From positions 62,001-126,000 of the forward strand of contig JAAEQB010000058.1 of the NCBI GenBank assembly GCA_024231975.1: a stretch of 64,000 bases of DNA. Direction: 5' to 3'. This DNA comes from Allobosea sp. Lineage in GTDB: Bacteria > Pseudomonadota > Alphaproteobacteria > Rhizobiales > Beijerinckiaceae. This document shows, piece after piece, positions 31,126 to 38,122 of this stretch. Numbering within the stretch: position 1 is the stretch's first letter; each line of letters starts with the position of its first letter. The notes beneath the pieces were generated by a model. That model searched no databases and was not told the origin of the DNA. It saw nothing but the letters and a program-made list of their open reading frames with translations. The position numbers and the translations under genes were made by a program.

Positions 31126-32250
31126 ATGAAGACCGTCGTTTCCTCCCTTCACTTCCAGATCCCGGCCGGAGAGGTGCCCGAATGGGTCCACCTGACGCCG
31201 GCCGGGACCTTTTCCGGAGTGGATGGGCGCGGGCCGTTCAGGCTCGAGGGCGCGGCCGCGGTCATCGCCGACAGCATGAAGGCCGGGAAGCTCCCGATCG
31301 ACGAGAACCATGCCACCGACACGGCGGCGCCCGAAGGGCGCCCGTCCCCGGCGCGCGGCTGGATCGTCGCCATGGAAGCCCGGGCCGACGGCATCTGGGG
31401 ACAGGTCGAGTGGACCAACTCCGGCCGCGAGCTCCTGGCCGACAAGGCCTATCGCGGCATTTCGCCGGTGCTGCTGGCGACGAAGGCCGAGGGCCGCGTG
31501 CTCAAGGTGCTGCGCGCCGCGCTGACGAACGACCCGAACCTGAACCTGACCACCCTTCACTCGCGGAGCGAACCCATGGATTTCCTCGCCAAGCTGCGCC
31601 AGGCGCTCGGCCTGAAGAATGATGCGGCCGAGGATGCGGTGCTCGCCAGCGTGACGTCGCACGCGGCGATCGCCGCCGCGCACGTCCAGCTTGCGGTCGC
31701 GGCCGGCCTTGCGGCCGACGCGACGCCGACAGCGGTGCTCGCCCAGGTCACGGCGCATGCGGCCGATGCCGGCAAGCTCGCCGCGGTCGCCTCGCATTTC
31801 ACGGCGGCAGGCCTCGAGCTCTCGAAGCTGACGCCGAAGGATCTTGAAACCCATCTGCAGGCGCGCGGCTCCGGCGGCGATGCCGAGCTGCGCCAGACGG
31901 TGATCTCGCTGCAGTCGCGGCTCGACACGGTCACCGCCGAGCGCGGCAAGGAGAAGGCCGTCCAGGCGGTCGATGCGGCGATCGCCGCCGGCAAGCCGAT
32001 CGTCGCCATGCGCGACCACTACATCGAGCGCCACCAGAAGGATCCGGCCGGCGTCGACAAGGAGCTCACCGCGCTTCCGTCCATTCACTCCGGCGGCATC
32101 GTCACGGCGCCGAAGGACGGCGCGCTCGCCGCCGGCGCCTCGGTGACCGAGATCATGGCGGCGGCCGACAAGCATCAGGCCGAGCAGGCCAAGAACGGCA
32201 TCAAGGTCTCGTCGACCGACGCGATCCTGCACGTCACCGGGAGAAGCTGA
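31126..32250 (+). CDS. Head maturation protease and scaffold, Mu I-like
   Basis: 374 residues. The protease part (1 to about 145) has 'GKLPIDENHATDTAAPEG' with the conserved His in NHA, 'PARGWIVAMEARADGIWGQV' and 'ADKAYRGISPVLLATKAEG' with the serine of RGIS. The second half is a helical scaffold with coiled coil (DAELRQTVISLQSRLDTVTA). In Mu, I cuts the scaffold during head maturation and an internal start makes Z alone; a good internal start is present here as well. Confidence 0.92.
   Translation: MKTVVSSLHFQIPAGEVPEWVHLTPAGTFSGVDGRGPFRLEGAAAVIADSMKAGKLPIDENHATDTAAPEGRPSPARGWIVAMEARADGIWGQVEWTNSGRELLADKAYRGISPVLLATKAEGRVLKVLRAALTNDPNLNLTTLHSRSEPMDFLAKLRQALGLKNDAAEDAVLASVTSHAAIAAAHVQLAVAAGLAADATPTAVLAQVTAHAADAGKLAAVASHFTAAGLELSKLTPKDLETHLQARGSGGDAELRQTVISLQSRLDTVTAERGKEKAVQAVDAAIAAGKPIVAMRDHYIERHQKDPAGVDKELTALPSIHSGGIVTAPKDGALAAGASVTEIMAAADKHQAEQAKNGIKVSSTDAILHVTGRS
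31576..32250 (+). CDS. Nested scaffold protein (Z-like) from an internal start
   Basis: 224 residues in the same frame as the protease gene, from MDFLAKLRQALGLKNDAAED. A GGAG site lies 7 bases before this ATG, and the start falls exactly where the protease domain ends. Mu gene Z is made this way from within I and builds the capsid scaffold. That the start is used here is inferred. Confidence 0.65.
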   Translation: MDFLAKLRQALGLKNDAAEDAVLASVTSHAAIAAAHVQLAVAAGLAADATPTAVLAQVTAHAADAGKLAAVASHFTAAGLELSKLTPKDLETHLQARGSGGDAELRQTVISLQSRLDTVTAERGKEKAVQAVDAAIAAGKPIVAMRDHYIERHQKDPAGVDKELTALPSIHSGGIVTAPKDGALAAGASVTEIMAAADKHQAEQAKNGIKVSSTDAILHVTGRS

Positions 32251-32627
32251 TGAACTCGCCGACCCTCATCAAAACCTATGTCGCTGGCGCCGCCATCCGC
32301 GCCCGCCGCTTCGCAGTGTTCGGCGCGTCTGACGTGGCGATGATCGAGGCCGCGGCCGCGACCGACTTCCTCATCGGCGTGTTCGAGAAGGTCGACGGCG
32401 CGGAGGGCGACCGCATCGATGTCGTCCACGCCGGGATCACCGAGATCGTGCTCGGCGGCAACGTCACCCGCGGCCAGCCCTGCACCTCGGACGCCAACGG
32501 CGCGGCCGTCGCCGCGGCGCCGGCGGCCGGCGCCAATGCCCGCATCGGCGGCTTCCCGCTCGCCTCGGGCGTCGCCGGCGACATCGTCCCCTTCTTCGTC
32601 CAGCCGGGCCTGATGCAGGGCGCCTGA
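32250..32627 (+). CDS. Capsid decoration/cement protein, DUF2190-like
   Basis: 125 residues. 'IKTYVAGAAIRARRFAVFGA', VAMIEAAAATDFLIGVF and 'VLGGNVTRGQPCTSDANGAA' are the pattern of DUF2190-type head decoration proteins: a beta-barrel with a glycine/alanine-rich loop. It sits between scaffold and capsid, and its start overlaps the scaffold stop. Confidence 0.8.
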   Translation: MNSPTLIKTYVAGAAIRARRFAVFGASDVAMIEAAAATDFLIGVFEKVDGAEGDRIDVVHAGITEIVLGGNVTRGQPCTSDANGAAVAAAPAAGANARIGGFPLASGVAGDIVPFFVQPGLMQGA

Positions 32628-32661
32628 CGCCCTGCAGCCTCAACCGTAATCGGAGCCGTCC

Positions 32662-33624
32662 ATGGCCACTGCCCGTCCCTTTATCGTCGACGCCGCCCTG
32701 ACGGCGATCGCCATCAAGTTCTCGAACCCCGACGTCAACCTGATCGCGGACAAGGTTCTGCCTCGCGTGCCGGTCGGCGGCGAGAAGTTCCAGTGGCTGA
32801 AGTTCCCGATCGAGGACAGCTTCACCGTTCCGAACACCTTTGTCGGCCGCAAGGGCCGGCCCAACCAGATCGAGGTCGGCGCCAGCGAGGAGACCGCCTC
32901 CGTCGAGGATTACGGCCTGGACGACATGGTGCCGAATTCCGACGTGACGGCCGCGGCCCAGCAACGGGCGGCTGGGCTCTCCACCTATGATCCCGAGGCG
33001 CGGGCAACCGAGGTCCTCACCGATCTCGTCCTGCTCGACCGCGAGATCCGCGTGGCCGCGAAGGTGTTCGACCTCAACGCCTATCCTGCCGGCAACCGGG
33101 TGACGCTCGCCGGCAACTCGCAGTTCTCCGACTTCGTCAACTCCGATCCGATCGGCGTGATCAACGGCGCGCTCGATTCCACCCTCGTGATGCGCCCGAA
33201 CAAGATGGTGCTCGGCCAGTCCGTCTGGACCAAGCTGCGCTCGCATCCGCACATCGTGAACGCGGTCAAGGGCGGCAACCTCAACAAGGGCAACGCCACT
33301 CGCGAGCAGGTCGCCGAGCTCTTCGAGCTGCAGGAAGTCGTCGTCGGTTCGTCCTTCGTCAACACGGCGAAGAAGGGCCAGGCCGCCGTCATGAACCGCG
33401 TCTGGGGCAAGCACATCTCGCTGATCTACCAGAACGGCGTGGCCGGGCCCGATGCCGGCATGACCTTCGGCTACACCGCCCAGTACGGCAGCCGCCTCTC
33501 TGGCCGCATCCCCGACGCCAATATCGGCCTGCAGGGCGGCGCCGCCATCCGTGTCGGCGAGCGGGTCAAGGAGATCATCGCCGCGCCGGCGGTCGGCTAC
33601 TTCATCCAGAACGCGATCGCCTGA
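32662..33624 (+). CDS. Major capsid protein
   Basis: 320 residues: 'MATARPFIVDAALTAIAIKF', then 'LPRVPVGGEKFQWLKFPIED', 'LDREIRVAAKVFDLNAYPAG', 'MVLGQSVWTKLRSHPHIVNA' and a basic/hydrophobic C-terminus. It resembles HK97-fold capsids of B3-like transposable phages rather than Mu gpT. Position after protease/scaffold and decoration genes is decisive. An intrinsic hairpin follows. Confidence 0.88.
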   Translation: MATARPFIVDAALTAIAIKFSNPDVNLIADKVLPRVPVGGEKFQWLKFPIEDSFTVPNTFVGRKGRPNQIEVGASEETASVEDYGLDDMVPNSDVTAAAQQRAAGLSTYDPEARATEVLTDLVLLDREIRVAAKVFDLNAYPAGNRVTLAGNSQFSDFVNSDPIGVINGALDSTLVMRPNKMVLGQSVWTKLRSHPHIVNAVKGGNLNKGNATREQVAELFELQEVVVGSSFVNTAKKGQAAVMNRVWGKHISLIYQNGVAGPDAGMTFGYTAQYGSRLSGRIPDANIGLQGGAAIRVGERVKEIIAAPAVGYFIQNAIA

Positions 33625-33649
33625 GCGGCGATCGCGGGGCGTTCTTGCG

Positions 33650-33678
33650 AAAGCCCTCGCCGCCTCGGCGAGGGCTTT
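33650..33678 (+). terminator. Hairpin after the capsid gene
   Basis: AAAGCCCTCGCC and GGCGAGGGCTTT pair perfectly (12 bp) around a 5-base loop. The stem ends in TTT but no longer T run follows, so it may end part of the transcripts or protect the abundant capsid message. Confidence 0.65.
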
Positions 33679-33687
33679 GAAGAGGGC

Positions 33688-33709
33688 CTTCAAGCCTCGT
33701 TTCAAAGGA
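33688..33709 (+). repeat. Leader repeat 2 (CTTCAA ... TTTCAAAGGA)
   Basis: Second copy of the CTTCAA-spacer-TTTCAAAGGA unit, 8 bases before the gp35-like ATG at 33718, so its AAAGGA end could serve as ribosome site. Confidence 0.4.
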
Positions 33710-33717
33710 CCAGGACC

Positions 33718-34071
33718 ATGAAGAAGAGCTATCTCGTGCTCTCCAAGATCCTTCACGACGGCAAGGAATACGGGCCGGACGACAAGCGCAAGACGATCAC
33801 GCTCGACGACGACGATGCCGAAGTGCTCGGTGCCGCCGGCGTCCTCGGCTCTGCCGGCACGCTCGATCTGAGCAACGCCACGGCAGAGGAGCGGACGGCG
33901 GCGATCCTCGGTTTCGTCAAGAGCCTTGCCATCGCCGATTTCACCGCCGCCGGCGGCCTGCGCGCCGATGCCAAGCGCCGGGCCATTTCTGCCCTCGGCT
34001 TCGAGCCGACCGATGAGGAACTCCGCGCCGTGGCGGAAGCCATCGCCAAGGCTCAGGCCGGCGACGACTGA
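33718..34071 (+). CDS. Mu gp35/FluMu-like protein
   Basis: 117 residues: 'MKKSYLVLSKILHDGKEYGP' and 'DKRKTITLDDDDAEVLGAAG' resemble the N-terminal strand-rich domain of FluMu gp35-type proteins that follow the capsid. The C-terminal half is helical with a FEPTDEELRAVAEAI end, like a small HeH/LEM-type domain. Likely a minor head or head-tail protein. Confidence 0.65.
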   Translation: MKKSYLVLSKILHDGKEYGPDDKRKTITLDDDDAEVLGAAGVLGSAGTLDLSNATAEERTAAILGFVKSLAIADFTAAGGLRADAKRRAISALGFEPTDEELRAVAEAIAKAQAGDD

Positions 34072-34177
34072 CTGGAATACCCCCCGAGAGCGGGGTCCGG
34101 TTCGCCTTCGCACGATGGGCGCGCCGGTTAGGGCGGAGGGTGCTTCGGCTCCTTCCGGCTCGGACATCCCCAGACCT

Positions 34178-34206
34178 GACGGCCGCTGGCGTGCGGGGCG
34201 GCCGTC
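34178..34206 (+). promoter_or_regulatory. Hairpin in the leader of the Acb2-like gene
   Basis: GACGGCCGC and GCGGCCGTC form a 9-bp stem with an 11-base loop, ending just before the TTGGAG ribosome site. The 138-base spacer from 34072 holds no convincing gene. It may tune translation or stabilise a separate transcript. Confidence 0.4.
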
Positions 34207-34218
34207 GCCTTGGAGTTC

Positions 34219-34458
34219 ATGATGACCCAGCATTCCGGCCTGCCAGTTCAAGGCTATCGCCCGCAGAGCGGCGAGGCCGTGGGGCTGGTCAACCTGAACA
34301 AGCAGCTCGAGGAGCAGGTGCTCCGCGCGCTCGACCTGTTGGCCGCCAACCCGGAGGTTGACGGCCGCTGGCTCGCGATCGGTCGCACCGCGATCGAGCA
34401 GGGCTTCATGGCCGTCAATCGTGCCGTCTTCAAACCCGCTCGCCTGAGTCAGGGCTGA
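34219..34458 (+). CDS. Acb2/Tad1-like cyclic-nucleotide sponge (anti-CBASS candidate)
   Basis: 79 residues (ATG at 34219 or 34222; GGAG upstream). 'GLPVQGYRPQSGEAVGLVNL' then NKQLEEQVLRALDLL and the C-terminal 'DGRWLAIGRTAIEQGFMAVN' RAVFKP match the Acb2/Tad1 hairpin family. Acb2 of Pseudomonas Mu-like (B3-like) phages binds the cyclic di- and trinucleotides that activate CBASS defence. The gene lies in the capsid-to-tail region here. Family is recognised from sequence; activity in this phage is inferred. Confidence 0.82.
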   Translation: MMTQHSGLPVQGYRPQSGEAVGLVNLNKQLEEQVLRALDLLAANPEVDGRWLAIGRTAIEQGFMAVNRAVFKPARLSQG

Positions 34459-34460
34459 CC

Positions 34461-34886
34461 ATGCCCTACGCCACCGTCCAGGACATGATCGGCCGCTTCG
34501 GCGAGACGGAGATGCTGCGGCTCTCCTCCGTCGACGGCCTGCTGCCTGAGACGGTGACGGCCGCCCCGGTCGAGCAGGCGATCGCCGATGCCGACGGCAT
34601 CATCGATTCCTATCTCCGCAAGCGCTACCGCGTCCCCCTCGCGCCGGTGCCGCAGGTCATCACCCGGGCCAGCTGCATCCTCGCCCGCTACGATCTATCG
34701 GTCGGCGGCGACCGGGATCCGGCCGACCAGGTCAAGAACGACCGGAAGGACATCGTCGCCTGGCTGACGCAGCTGGCGAACGGCACGGCGACGCTCGAAG
34801 GCGTCGCGCCGATCGAGGCGTCGAGCTCGGCCCAGACCAGCGATCGCGAGCGCATGTTCGGCCGCCATGGCGAGCGGGGGCTCTGA
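34461..34886 (+). CDS. DUF1320 protein (Mu gp36-like)
   Basis: 141 residues. 'YATVQDMIGRFGETEMLRLS' and 'VEQAIADADGIIDSYLRKRY' are the DUF1320 signature, continued by 'VITRASCILARYDLSVGGDR'. Members act as head-completion/neck proteins in Mu relatives. The stop overlaps the gp37 start by one base. Confidence 0.92.
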   Translation: MPYATVQDMIGRFGETEMLRLSSVDGLLPETVTAAPVEQAIADADGIIDSYLRKRYRVPLAPVPQVITRASCILARYDLSVGGDRDPADQVKNDRKDIVAWLTQLANGTATLEGVAPIEASSSAQTSDRERMFGRHGERGL

Positions 34887-35461
34887 TGGCCGAGCTCGAC
34901 CCGATCAGCGCCGCCTTCGCTGCCATCCAGGCCCGGCTGCGCACCTTCTTCCTGCCGAACAAGTGGGACTTCGCAATCGTCCCCGACCCGATGTCGATCG
35001 ACGAGTTCAAGCGCCTCGTTCGCAAGACGCCGCTACTCGCGCTCGGCTGGCGTCAGCTCAACCCGTCGAAGGCGGTCGGCAGGCGCTTCCAGGGCGATCT
35101 CGGCCTGCGCCTGACGATCGTCGTGAAGAACCTACTGGAAGGCGGGCCGCGCTTCCTCGGTGACGCCCGCGGGCCCGGCCTGTTTCCGGCGATGGCGGGC
35201 GCGATCGCGCTGCTCAATGGCTTCACGGATCCGGCGCTCGGCACCGTCTTCGTCACGGCAGCCGCCCAGGCCTATGCCGATGGCTACACCGACCATGACA
35301 TCGCGATCGCCACGCTAGATCTCGGCGCCGTCGTCGCGATCGGCGACGTCACCGGCGCTGCGGCCGACGCGCCCGGTTTCCTGACCATGCTGTCCGCTTT
35401 CGAGCCCTGGCCCGAAGGCAAGGACCGCGACGAGCCGTTCGAAGTGAGGCCCACGCCATGA
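34886..35461 (+). CDS. Mu gp37-like protein (DUF1834)
   Basis: 191 residues. 'IQARLRTFFLPNKWDFAIVP' is followed by the DUF1834 core: 'ALGWRQLNPSKAVGRRFQGD' and 'LRLTIVVKNLLEGGPRFLGD', with a C-terminal 'AQAYADGYTDHDIAIATLDL'. Thought to be a tail terminator/neck component, it precedes the sheath gene as in Mu. It overlaps gp38 by 4 bases. Confidence 0.88.
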   Translation: MAELDPISAAFAAIQARLRTFFLPNKWDFAIVPDPMSIDEFKRLVRKTPLLALGWRQLNPSKAVGRRFQGDLGLRLTIVVKNLLEGGPRFLGDARGPGLFPAMAGAIALLNGFTDPALGTVFVTAAAQAYADGYTDHDIAIATLDLGAVVAIGDVTGAAADAPGFLTMLSAFEPWPEGKDRDEPFEVRPTP

Positions 35462-35652
35462 CCGACAAGCGCCTTTTCCTGAAGGCCGGCGAAGGCCGGA
35501 TCGTGCGTCGCGAGGACGACGGCGAGCTCTGGCCGGCCGAGGGCGACTTCGCCGAGCGCACTCAGTTCGTGCGCCGGCGCCTGAAGGACGGCGATCTGGT
35601 CGAGGCGCAGCCGCCGAAGCCGCCGAAGCCCGCTCTCGACGAGAAGAAGTGA
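35458..35652 (+). CDS. DUF2635 protein (Mu gp38-like)
   Basis: 64 residues: 'MTDKRLFLKAGEGRIVRRED', LWPAEGDFAERTQFVRRRLKD, then a proline/lysine-rich end. This matches the small DUF2635 proteins found just before the Mu sheath gene. Function unknown. Confidence 0.85.
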   Translation: MTDKRLFLKAGEGRIVRREDDGELWPAEGDFAERTQFVRRRLKDGDLVEAQPPKPPKPALDEKK

Positions 35653-35659
35653 GGGACCG

Positions 35660-37120
35660 ATGATCAACTTCAACGAGATCCCGTACGACTGGCGCGTCCC
35701 GGGCACCTATGTCGAGGGCCGTCCGGTCTACGACCAGATGGGGCTGGTCTCATTCCCGGCCGTCGCCTACCTCTTCGTCCAGAAGCTCGCTACCGGCACG
35801 GCCGTCGCGGCTCAGGCCTATGAGATCACACAGCCCGAACAGGGAACGGCACTGTTCGGCGCTGGCTCGGTCGGCCAGCAGATGGTCCGTGCCTGGAAGA
35901 AGGCGAACAAGACCAACCGCCTCTTCGCGATCGCGCTGGCAGATGACGCTGCCGGCGTGAAGGAGGTCCGCACTTACACCTTCAGCGGCGCCGGCGCCGG
36001 CACGATTCCGATTTACATTCAGGGCCGGCGCGTCCGCTACAAGTCGACCTCGAGCATGACGCCGACCCAGCACGCCGCCGCCGCGGTGCTGGCGATCAAC
36101 GCCGATCCGGATACGCCGGTCGTGGCGACCTCGGCCGCCGCTGTCCTGACCCTGACGGCCAAGCATGCCGGCGAAGTCGGCAAGCATATCGACGTTCGCT
36201 TCCGCAAGACGATCGAGGACGTGCTGCCCGGCACGCTGGCCATCGCGGCGGCGGTGACCACGCCTGGCTCCGGCAACCCGGATGTCCAGGACATCCTCGA
36301 CGCCGTGGCCAACACCTGGATCACCGACGTGGTCATGGCCTGGGATGACGCCGCCAACCTCGAGCTCGTCACCGAGGACTTCGCCGAGCGCTTCAAGGCG
36401 ATGGGCAAGAAGGACGGCCACATCTATGTCGGCCACCGCGGCACCTATGGCGAGCTCGGCACAAAGGGCGCACTGACCAACTCGCCGCACCTCTCGGCGA
36501 TCGGCGCCAAGGCTGGCCTGCAGGCGCCCTGGGAATGGGCGGCCTCGCTCGGCGGTGTCTGTACCTTCCAGCTCACCAACGATCCCGCCCGCCAGCTGCG
36601 CTCGCTCGTCCTCACCGGCATCGACGCGCCGGAGGATGCCGACTGCTTCATCGAGACCGAGCGCGACCTTCTTCTGCGCCAGGGCATCTCGACCTGGACG
36701 CGCCTGGTCGACGGCAGTGTCGTGCTCGAGCGCGTGATCACCACCTACAAGGTCTCGAACCTCGCGGTGGCGGATACCGCCTGGCTCGACATCATGGCGC
36801 CGAAGACCATGACGCGGATCCGCTACGACTGGGCCGCCTATGTCACGCTGATGTACCCGCGCCATAAGCTGGCGCCGGACGACAGCGTCGCGGCCAACAA
36901 CAACGACATCGTCGTCACGCCGAAGCGCATGGCGGGCACCTGGGCATCACGGTGCAAGCTCTATGAGCGCCAGGCCTGGATCGTCGACGTTCCCCGCACG
37001 CTCGAGCTGAGCCGCTTCGAGCTCGACGAGAGCGACAAGAACCGTCTGAACGCGCAGCAGCGCATCAACATCATCGGCAACCTGATGGTGCTCGCGGCCG
37101 CGCTGGAATTCGAGGCCTGA
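35660..37120 (+). CDS. Contractile tail sheath protein (Mu gpL/gp39)
   Basis: 486 residues. Sheath features: 'INFNEIPYDWRVPGTYVEG' at the start, 'GTALFGAGSVGQQMVRAWKK', 'IYIQGRRVRYKSTSSMTPTQ' in the variable middle, and the conserved C-terminal domain with 'WLDIMAPKTMTRIRYDWAAY' and 'CKLYERQAWIVDVPRTLELS'. It forms the contracting outer tail. The tube gene follows with a 35-base leader. Confidence 0.95.
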   Translation: MINFNEIPYDWRVPGTYVEGRPVYDQMGLVSFPAVAYLFVQKLATGTAVAAQAYEITQPEQGTALFGAGSVGQQMVRAWKKANKTNRLFAIALADDAAGVKEVRTYTFSGAGAGTIPIYIQGRRVRYKSTSSMTPTQHAAAAVLAINADPDTPVVATSAAAVLTLTAKHAGEVGKHIDVRFRKTIEDVLPGTLAIAAAVTTPGSGNPDVQDILDAVANTWITDVVMAWDDAANLELVTEDFAERFKAMGKKDGHIYVGHRGTYGELGTKGALTNSPHLSAIGAKAGLQAPWEWAASLGGVCTFQLTNDPARQLRSLVLTGIDAPEDADCFIETERDLLLRQGISTWTRLVDGSVVLERVITTYKVSNLAVADTAWLDIMAPKTMTRIRYDWAAYVTLMYPRHKLAPDDSVAANNNDIVVTPKRMAGTWASRCKLYERQAWIVDVPRTLELSRFELDESDKNRLNAQQRINIIGNLMVLAAALEFEA

Positions 37121-37127
37121 ACCGGGG

Positions 37128-37148
37128 CTTCAACCCTCTTTGAAAGGA
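37128..37148 (+). repeat. Leader repeat 3 (CTTCAA ... TTTGAAAGGA)
   Basis: Third copy of the unit, between sheath and tube genes. Its AAAGGAGG end is the ribosome site for the GTG start at 37156. Confidence 0.45.
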
Positions 37149-37155
37149 GGCCGCA

Positions 37156-37521
37156 GTGACGCAGGTCCTGGGCATCGTCGACATCATCTGGCGGGGCCAG
37201 AACATCCCGGTCGAGAAGGGCGCCAAGCTCACGCTCGGCGGCATCGTCAACACCGCCGTGGTCTATGGCCGAAAGGTCGGCCGGGCGCAGTCATTCGAGG
37301 CCTCCGAGGTCGAGGCGGTGACCGCGCTCGAGCGCGGTCAGAAGTTCAAGGAGCGCTACGGCAATCCGGGCGAAGGCGAGCTGCAGGTGCAGTGTGACAC
37401 CGGTCAGACCTTCACCTGGCCGGACGCCTTCCTCGTCGACAGGCGCGAGATGACTGGCGGTGAAGGCGGCAAGGTGCCGCTGAAGTGGAACGCCGGCGAA
37501 CCCGAGGAGATCACGGCGTGA
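37156..37521 (+). CDS. Tail tube protein (Mu gpM/gp40)
   Basis: 121 residues from a GTG with an AAAGGAGG site. 'LGIVDIIWRGQNIPVEKGAK', LTLGGIVNTAVVYGRKVG and 'QVQCDTGQTFTWPDAFLVDR' are the Mu M pattern. It forms the inner tube within the sheath. The stop overlaps the gp41 GTG by 4 bases. Confidence 0.92.
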   Translation: MTQVLGIVDIIWRGQNIPVEKGAKLTLGGIVNTAVVYGRKVGRAQSFEASEVEAVTALERGQKFKERYGNPGEGELQVQCDTGQTFTWPDAFLVDRREMTGGEGGKVPLKWNAGEPEEITA

Positions 37522-37958
37522 GCAAGCTTACCATCAGCCCGAAGGGCGCTCCGGACGCGATCGTCGAGGACGACGACGGCGAGGAGCTCAAAAAGACCGG
37601 CGCCGGCGTCGTCGTCGAGGCCGAGGACAGCGAGCAGTCGAAAGCCGGCCAGTTGCCGGCGCGCGCGACGCTGAACGATGACGGCTCGGTCACCCTGGCG
37701 CTCGTCAAGCCGGTGACGCTCACTATCCGCAAGGGCGAAAGCGAGAAGCAGGAGACCTATGCCGAGCTCACTTTTCGGGAGCTCACCGGCGCGGACCTGC
37801 GCGTGATCGCCCTGGAGAAGGATGAGATGAAGCGCACCATCCTGACCCTGGCGCGTGCAACCGGCATGTCCTCGGTCCGGATGAACGTGCTGTTTGACCG
37901 CCTGGCCCAGCGCGATGTCGGAGGGGCGACCGCGGTCATCTCCTACTTTCAGGAGTGA
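37518..37958 (+). CDS. Tail assembly chaperone, Mu gp41-like
   Basis: 146 residues from a GTG. A low-complexity acidic start precedes the chaperone domain 'LVKPVTLTIRKGESEKQETY' AELTFRELTGADLRVI and 'LARATGMSSVRMNVLFDRLA'. Such proteins hold the tape measure during tail assembly and usually have a second, frameshifted form. The overlapping frame downstream fits that. Confidence 0.88.
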   Translation: MSKLTISPKGAPDAIVEDDDGEELKKTGAGVVVEAEDSEQSKAGQLPARATLNDDGSVTLALVKPVTLTIRKGESEKQETYAELTFRELTGADLRVIALEKDEMKRTILTLARATGMSSVRMNVLFDRLAQRDVGGATAVISYFQE

Positions 37959-38118
37959 GTGGCCTGACGACTGGCCGCTGATCGTCGCTTCCGTCGCCCG
38001 GTATTACGGTGGCGGTTTCGACAAGGCCGAGGCGCTGACGCTCTCGGAACTGCGCTGGTGGCACAACTGCGCCGCCGAGCTCGAGCGCCTCGCAGCCGAG
38101 GCCGCCAAGCAAAGGTGA
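37921..38118 (+). CDS. Frameshift extension of the tail chaperone (GpE/gp41' type)
   Basis: This frame is +1 (equal to -2) to gp41 and is open through gp41's stop, encoding SEWPDDWPLIVASVARYYGG then 'FDKAEALTLSELRWWHNCAA'. There is no ribosome site or start codon near its conserved part, so it is most likely reached by ribosomal slippage, as in Mu and many tailed phages. A GGA-GGG-GCG run at 37920-37928 is a possible slip site. The boundary given is approximate. Confidence 0.7.
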   Translation, partial: EGRPRSSPTFRSEWPDDWPLIVASVARYYGGGFDKAEALTLSELRWWHNCAAELERLAAEAAKQR

Positions 38119-38122
38119 CGGC

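Noticed and set aside
34072..34209. Possible small gene between gp35-like and Acb2-like genes
   Set aside because: Frames here are proline/arginine-rich shadows without ribosome sites; the stretch is better explained by hairpins.
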